This document shows, piece by piece, positions 7,167-9,732 of a DNA stretch of 9,732 nucleotides. A program made the translations under genes and the position numbers. The stretch's first letter is position 1. Every line of letters starts with the position of its first letter. The DNA comes from CAMCXT01 sp046302715 (GTDB lineage: Bacteria; Bacteroidota; Bacteroidia; M30B66): contig JBKCHQ010000154.1 in NCBI GenBank assembly GCA_046302715.1, forward strand, positions 1 to 9,732, in the 5' to 3' direction. The notes beneath the pieces were generated by a model. It was not told where the DNA came from and did not search any database. It saw only the letters and a program-made list of their open reading frames with translations.

Positions 7167-7883
7167 ATGAAAACGCTCATTTTTCTCTTGCTGGCTTCGG
7201 CCTCACTTAATGCGCAAAATTTAATTAATGCAGCAGGAAACATAATCAACCAAGCTACACAAGGTGCCTCGGGTAATAATTTAAGCAACGACGAAATCGT
7301 CTCAGGTTTGAAAGAAGCCTTAAACGTGGGCTCCAAAAATGCCTCGGGTTCTGCATCAAAACGAGATGGTTTTCTAAAAAATCCAGCTATTAAAATACCT
7401 TTTCCCAGTGAGGCTAAAGTTGTAGAGTCAAAAGCACGGCAATTGGGAATGGGTTCACAGGTTGATCGTTTTGTAACCACGCTTAACCGTGCAGCAGAAG
7501 AAGCATCTAAAGAAGCGGCGCCAGTGTTTATGGACGCGATTAAAACCATGACCATCACCGACGGTGTTAATATTTTACGTGGGGGTGATAATGCTGCTAC
7601 CAATTATTTGAAAGGACGCACCACCGCCGAACTGACCACCAAATTTTCGCCCATTGTAAAAAGAGCCATTAATAAAGTAGAGTTAACCAAACACTGGAAG
7701 CCCATCATTAACAAATACAATAAGATTCCGGGCGTAAAGAAGATGAATCCTGATTTGGATCGTTATGTTACCGAAAAAACGCTTGAAGGACTTTTTAAAC
7801 TGCTTGCAGATGAAGAAGCAAAAATAAGACGCGATCCTGTGGCGCGTGTAACCGATATCCTTAAAAAAGTTTTTGGAGGTTAA
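7167..7883 (+). CDS. DUF4197 domain-containing exported protein
   Basis: This is a 238-residue protein with a short signal peptide, MKTLIFLLLASASLNAQ, probably cleaved near residue 16. There is no lipobox Cys, so it is likely periplasmic rather than a lipoprotein. The rest (about 36-237) matches DUF4197 along its length. NDEIVSGLKEALNVG opens the domain, a basic-acidic helical region with FVTTLNRAAEEA follows, then MTITDGVNILRGGDNAATNY (about 128-147), then EKTLEGLFKLLADEE and a closing DPVARVTDILKKVFG. The domain is mostly helical and occurs in many Gram-negative bacteria without a known function. It follows the TerC gene at 41 bases but seems to have its own promoter element, so it may or may not be co-transcribed. 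Its end lies 11 bases from the end of the convergent aminotransferase gene. The family call is firm; no role can be given. Confidence 0.9.
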   Translation: MKTLIFLLLASASLNAQNLINAAGNIINQATQGASGNNLSNDEIVSGLKEALNVGSKNASGSASKRDGFLKNPAIKIPFPSEAKVVESKARQLGMGSQVDRFVTTLNRAAEEASKEAAPVFMDAIKTMTITDGVNILRGGDNAATNYLKGRTTAELTTKFSPIVKRAINKVELTKHWKPIINKYNKIPGVKKMNPDLDRYVTEKTLEGLFKLLADEEAKIRRDPVARVTDILKKVFGG

Positions 7884-7891
7884 TCCCTTTT

Positions 7892-7909
7892 CAGTTAAAC
7901 AGATAACTG
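7892..7909. repeat. Short inverted repeat at the convergent DUF4197/aminotransferase junction
   Basis: CAGTTA (7892-7897) and TAACTG (7904-7909) form a 6-bp stem with a 6-base loop. It covers the end of the aminotransferase frame and the 11-base gap. There is no T tract on either strand, so it is a poor intrinsic terminator; the stem could be chance or a weak bidirectional stop. Confidence 0.2.
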
Positions 7910-9106
7910 GTTCTGTACCGAATCAATCAAAGCTTTAATAACGATATCTTGCATTTCATTCGTTAAATCTTCAAAAACAGGCAAGCTTATTTCTGCGCTA
8001 AAATTGCGGTAAGTAATGGGATATTCATCGATAGAGTATCCCATTTTTTTATAAAAACTAAGCAAGGGCAATGGAATAAAGTGAACGTTAACACTTACAT
8101 CCCGATTAAAAATATCCTGTATTATGGCATCCCGCCTGGCTTCATCAATACCTTTAATGCGAAGCGGATATAGATGAAAAGATGAAACACGCTCAGCATC
8201 TTCAAAAATAGGAAGTTGCGCCCATGAGTAGGGTGCAAATGCCTTTTGATAACGCTCGATAATTTTTTTGCGCACCGGCAAAGTTTCCTCTTCATAACGC
8301 GATAATTCTACCAATCCTATGGCCGCCATAATATCTGTCATGTTGCATTTATATCCCGCTTCAACAATATCGTACTTCCAATTGCCTTTCTGCATTTTGG
8401 CCAAAGCATCTTTATTTTGACCATGCAAAGCGGTAACGCATAAATGGAAATACTCCTCATCGTTGTTAAAGGCTTCAGGTAAATTCAACGCGATGGCGCC
8501 ACCTTCTGCAGTAGTTAAATTTTTTACGGCATGAAACGAAAATACCGTGGCATCGGCGTGAACACCAGATTTTAGTCCTTTATAGCGGGCACCAATTGAA
8601 TGCGCCGCATCTGCCAACACCATGATACGCCCCAACTTATTTTGGCGTTCATTTTCGGCAACAAACACATTCGCAGTGTTACGAACCAGTTCATTTATAC
8701 TATCGTAATCACATGGCAAGCCGGCAAAATCTACCGGCATAATTACTTTTGTTTTATTAGTTATTGCTGCTTTTATAGCAGCTACAGAAATGTTAAAATC
8801 GCTTTCGTTTACATCCACAAATACAGGCCTAGCACCACAATGCACCACCACATTGGCAGTGGCAGAATAGGTGTATGCAGGTAAAATTACTTCGTCGCCC
8901 TCCCCAACTCCAAACCAACGTAGCATAAGTTCTAAACCTGCCGTGGCCGAGTTCAGACAAACAGTAGCTTTATTCCCACAATAGGCGGTTAACCTTCGTT
9001 CAAACTCCTTTGTTTTGGGACCGGTGGTAATCCATCCCGATTTTAATACTGCAGTAACTTCATCAATTACTTCCTGGCGAATATGCGGCGGCGAAAACGG
9101 AATCAT
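7895..9106 (-). CDS. DegT/DnrJ/EryC1/StrS family PLP-dependent sugar aminotransferase
   Basis: This is a 403-residue protein of normal length for the family and complete at both ends. It opens MIPFSPPHIRQEVIDEV, and GWITTGP (24-30) is the usual N-terminal motif. NSATAGLEL (52-60) forms part of the cofactor phosphate pocket. LPAYTYSATANVV (75-87) and ADAAHSIGA (165-173) follow, with Asp166 expected to hold the PLP pyridine nitrogen. FSFHAVKNLTTAEGG (189-203) carries the Schiff-base Lys195. YKCNMTDIMAAIGL (252-265) is the family's substrate-side loop. Such enzymes transfer an amino group, usually from glutamate, to a keto-sugar nucleotide for LPS, capsule, O-antigen or glycoprotein sugars, in the cytosol. 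The exact sugar cannot be told from this sequence, and no other polysaccharide gene is visible nearby. It appears to be a single-gene unit: an intrinsic terminator separates it from the upstream DUF4476 gene. Confidence 0.93.
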   Translation of the reverse strand: MIPFSPPHIRQEVIDEVTAVLKSGWITTGPKTKEFERRLTAYCGNKATVCLNSATAGLELMLRWFGVGEGDEVILPAYTYSATANVVVHCGARPVFVDVNESDFNISVAAIKAAITNKTKVIMPVDFAGLPCDYDSINELVRNTANVFVAENERQNKLGRIMVLADAAHSIGARYKGLKSGVHADATVFSFHAVKNLTTAEGGAIALNLPEAFNNDEEYFHLCVTALHGQNKDALAKMQKGNWKYDIVEAGYKCNMTDIMAAIGLVELSRYEEETLPVRKKIIERYQKAFAPYSWAQLPIFEDAERVSSFHLYPLRIKGIDEARRDAIIQDIFNRDVSVNVHFIPLPLLSFYKKMGYSIDEYPITYRNFSAEISLPVFEDLTNEMQDIVIKALIDSVQNQLSV

Positions 9107-9135
9107 GTAAAAAATTAACGGCTAAATTTCTATGG

Positions 9136-9154
9136 CGTAAAGGTATGCTTTACG
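9136..9154. promoter_or_regulatory. Perfect 7-bp hairpin/palindrome upstream of the aminotransferase gene
   Basis: CGTAAAG (9136-9142), a 5-base spacer and CTTTACG (9148-9154) form a perfect inverted repeat 30-48 bases upstream of the ATG at 9106. It overlaps TATTTTCG (9160-9153 on the minus strand), a one-mismatch -7 box. It could be an operator or a leader hairpin, but there is no T tract and no recognised regulator site. Confidence 0.25.
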
Positions 9155-9160
9155 AAAATA

Positions 9161-9196
9161 TCAAAACAAAAAAGGTTTGCGTTATGCAAACCTTTT
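9161..9196 (-). terminator. Intrinsic terminator of the DUF4476 gene
   Basis: On the minus strand AAAAGGTTTGC, a 5-base loop and GCAAACCTTTT form a perfect 11-bp stem (bases 9170-9196), followed by a T-rich stretch (TTTTTTGTTTTG across the stem end). It starts 23 bases after the DUF4476 stop codon, where a rho-independent terminator is expected. The plus strand has no T tract after the stem, so it works in one direction only. Confidence 0.75.
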
Positions 9197-9219
9197 GAAT
9201 AAAATTTCTTCGTAACATC

Positions 9220-9732
9220 TTAGCGTCGCGGCTGGCTATTAATATAAGCATTGAGCTCATCCACACTCGACGAAAACGAAAAACTATTGTTAACCATAAA
9301 GTAATTGCTGAGGTCGTAAGTTCTTCCATAAGCATATTTGGCAAAATCAAGTTTGGTATCTTCAAAGCTGAACAAGCCAATAATTTGAGTTACTTGATTT
9401 ACTGTCATACAGTTACTATTAAAAACCTGCTGAGCTACCTGAAATTTATTTTCTTCGAACGACTGGCCATTAACCGTAGCCATAGCATTTGCAAAAGTTC
9501 CTTGGTCCATAGGCCAGGGACAACCAATCATGCCAGAATATCCCGGCATAATATAATGGCTGTTATTTTGAGTAATTACCGCTCCTCCAGACGTTGTGGT
9601 GGTAGTGGTGGTAGTTTGTTGAACCGTACCTCCGGTAGTGCCTAAGTTCATATTAAAATTAACACCCACTGATGGGTCGTTTACCGATACATTAACCGCA
9701 GCACCTGGAGTATTTACAGTACCCGAACCAAC
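9220..9732 (-). CDS. DUF4476 domain-containing protein, 5' partial
   Basis: The frame stays open to the right edge and gives 170 visible residues, so the N-terminus (probably with a signal peptide) is missing; a GTG at 9669 is an internal Val codon, not the start. The visible N-terminal part is low-complexity, rich in Val, Asn, Gly and Thr, with NVSVND and NFNMNL followed by a run of eight Thr. The segment MPGYSGMIGCPWPM follows. The C-terminal 85 or so residues match DUF4476: FANAMATVNGQSFEENKFQV, MTVNQVTQIIGLFSFEDTKL, and FAKYAYGRTYDLSNYFMV before the final SSSVDELNAYI. This helical domain recurs in Bacteroidota exported proteins and has no known function. Termination is by the hairpin just downstream. 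The family call is firm; the role is unknown. Confidence 0.85.
   Translation of the reverse strand, partial: VGSGTVNTPGAAVNVSVNDPSVGVNFNMNLGTTGGTVQQTTTTTTTTSGGAVITQNNSHYIMPGYSGMIGCPWPMDQGTFANAMATVNGQSFEENKFQVAQQVFNSNCMTVNQVTQIIGLFSFEDTKLDFAKYAYGRTYDLSNYFMVNNSFSFSSSVDELNAYINSQPRR
9592..9615 (-). repeat. Eight-Thr codon tract with a 9-bp tandem duplication
   Basis: Inside the DUF4476 frame, eight consecutive Thr codons are made of two copies of ACTACCACC followed by ACA and ACG. The tract lies in the low-complexity linker before the folded domain, so its length could vary without breaking the frame. Confidence 0.6.

Noticed and set aside
7061..7603. A 180-codon open frame on the minus strand across the DUF4197 gene
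   Set aside because: It lies antisense to a gene with full-length family similarity, has no recognisable domain, and its residues mirror the codon pattern of the opposite strand.
8600..8884. A 94-codon plus-strand open frame inside the aminotransferase gene
   Set aside because: It opposes the PLP-domain coding sequence and looks like random composition rich in His, Tyr and Ile.
9150..9380. A 76-codon minus-strand frame overlapping the DUF4476 3' end
   Set aside because: It is out of frame with the DUF4476 domain and runs through the terminator hairpin.
1..9732. A defence island, mobile element, CRISPR array or novel multi-gene system
   Set aside because: No transposase, integrase, nuclease, toxin-antitoxin, repeat array or tRNA-flanked boundary is visible, and every substantial frame falls into a known chromosomal protein family.

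Overview
The window looks like chromosomal DNA of a Bacteroidota bacterium, probably a Flavobacteriia-like or neighbouring lineage. The evidence is a secreted metalloprotease with a type IX secretion sorting domain, three families common in this phylum (DUF4421, DUF4197, DUF4476), A-rich leaders without Shine-Dalgarno sequences, and several matches to the Bacteroidota -7 promoter element TAnnTTTG. Base composition and coding style look uniform. I see no rRNA, tRNA, insertion sequence, phage gene or CRISPR array. Coding density is very high and no gap reaches 300 bases.

Layout, left to right. A 5'-truncated PurF-like glutamine amidotransferase/phosphoribosyltransferase runs rightward (2-1711). 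It meets, with a 4-base tail-to-tail overlap, a leftward pair: a secreted M43 zinc metalloprotease with a T9SS sorting domain (2758-4818), followed 9 bases later by a DUF4421 outer-membrane-type protein (1708-2748). Upstream of these, also leftward, is a dicarboxylate/amino acid:cation symporter (4895-6292). It diverges from a TerC-family membrane protein (6340-7125) across a gap of about 47 bases. A DUF4197 lipoprotein-sized exported protein (7167-7883) follows TerC in the same direction. It converges, 11 bases apart, on a leftward DegT/DnrJ/EryC1/StrS sugar aminotransferase (7895-9106). The right edge carries the 3' part of a leftward DUF4476 protein (9220-9732), which ends in a good intrinsic terminator.

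The genes do not form one pathway. They are mostly one- or two-gene transcription units: nucleotide metabolism, protein secretion with an envelope barrel, nutrient uptake, metal-type membrane transport, and sugar-nucleotide modification. The only likely functional couple is the metalloprotease and DUF4421 pair. I did not find a convincing new multi-gene system. The most interesting details are the altered active-site positions in the PurF-like enzyme, the extra N-terminal membrane segments of the symporter, and the promoter-like element that overlaps the TerC stop codon.
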